A program made the position numbers and the translations under genes. From Bacillota bacterium (GTDB lineage: Bacteria > Bacillota_A > Clostridia > DSM-8532), in the NCBI GenBank assembly GCA_023424865.1, contig JAFADM010000503.1, forward strand, positions 1 through 6,195: a DNA stretch of 6,195 nt, written 5' to 3'. The notes beneath the pieces are model-generated. The model was not told the DNA's origin and made no database searches. It saw only the letters and a list, made by a program, of their open reading frames with translations. Below, one piece after another: positions 5,966 through 6,195 of this stretch; the stretch's first letter is position 1, and every line of letters starts with the position of its first letter.

Positions 5966-6195
5966 ATGAAAGCCATAACCCCATTTAACGGGTATCTGAG
6001 AAATGTATATAAAGGTTTGGCCGCTCTGCTTTCAGCGGCTCTTTTTCTGAGCGGCTGCAGTCTGCTTGAGAGCTTGGAGGCTTCTTCCGAGCCTGAGCCG
6101 GTAACTGAAACAGGACTTGCGGTCACCAGCAAGGATGAGGGCCCTTCTCAAGGGGGAAGACTTAACCTTTTTATGGTTGCACCGGATTCTTTGAA
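5966..6195 (+). CDS. Lipoprotein, 5' part; possible family 5 (peptide/nickel type) solute-binding protein
   Basis: An open frame starts at ATG 5966, 14 bp after pgeF, with AAGGGGG at 5950-5956 spaced 9 nt, and stays open to the window end (76 codons visible). The start encodes a lipoprotein signal peptide: a short basic region, a hydrophobic core at about 17-28, and the lipobox LSGC with Cys31 as the lipidated residue. A Ser/Glu/Pro-rich tether follows (about 32-62). Then comes GGRLNLFMVAPDSL (63-76), which resembles the first strand of ABC transporter family 5 binding proteins, often written as G-G-x-L followed by a short strand and D-x-L-N-P. That family binds oligopeptides, dipeptides or nickel complexes. 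The lipoprotein call is firm; the binding-protein call rests on one short motif and is tentative. The gene is cut by the window edge. Confidence 0.75.
   Translation, partial: MKAITPFNGYLRNVYKGLAALLSAALFLSGCSLLESLEASSEPEPVTETGLAVTSKDEGPSQGGRLNLFMVAPDSL

Overview
The window looks like a chromosomal stretch from a Gram-positive anaerobe, most likely a member of the Clostridia (Firmicutes). The evidence is indirect: purine-rich Shine-Dalgarno sequences, a DUF3842-type protein, a NikMN-like fused metal-transport component and a cytoplasmic TPR-GGDEF protein. No rRNA, tRNA or other lineage marker is present, so the placement is inference. All seven genes read on the + strand. I see no insertion sequence, CRISPR array, tRNA or phage gene.

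Positions 1-278 hold no convincing gene. They form a leader ahead of the first operon, with a possible promoter near 47-73 and several hairpins. The strongest is a long imperfect hairpin at 172-219. I could not match the leader to the conserved boxes I know for cobalamin riboswitches, or to what I recall of the NiCo motif.

Positions 279-3362 are a compact operon. It encodes the substrate-capture protein of a group I ECF transporter for Ni2+ or Co2+ (CbiM fused to a CbiN/NikN-like PDGLE segment), the transmembrane coupling protein CbiQ, and the ATPase CbiO. CbiO overlaps the cbiQ stop codon by an ATGA junction and has an unusual CPVC tail. A DUF3842 protein of unknown function follows after 36 bp with a strong ribosome binding site. 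CbiM binds the metal, CbiQ transmits the ATP-driven movement, and CbiO supplies energy. DUF3842 has no known role, but its position suggests a link to metal or cofactor use.

Positions 3363-3488 hold a likely extended -10 promoter, with an inverted repeat overlapping it. It drives a second group of genes: a soluble TPR-GGDEF protein (probable diguanylate cyclase lacking the inhibitory site), a PgeF/YfiH-family multicopper-oxidase-fold enzyme linked to peptidoglycan quality control, and the start of a lipoprotein. The lipoprotein's first mature residues resemble family 5 (peptide/nickel type) solute-binding proteins, and it runs off the end of the window. The short gaps (33 and 14 bp) suggest these three genes are co-transcribed.

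Most of the window is recognisable gene content. The parts that remain unexplained are the structured leader before cbiM, the function of the DUF3842 protein beside a metal transporter, the cysteine pair at the end of CbiO, and the input signal of the TPR-GGDEF protein.
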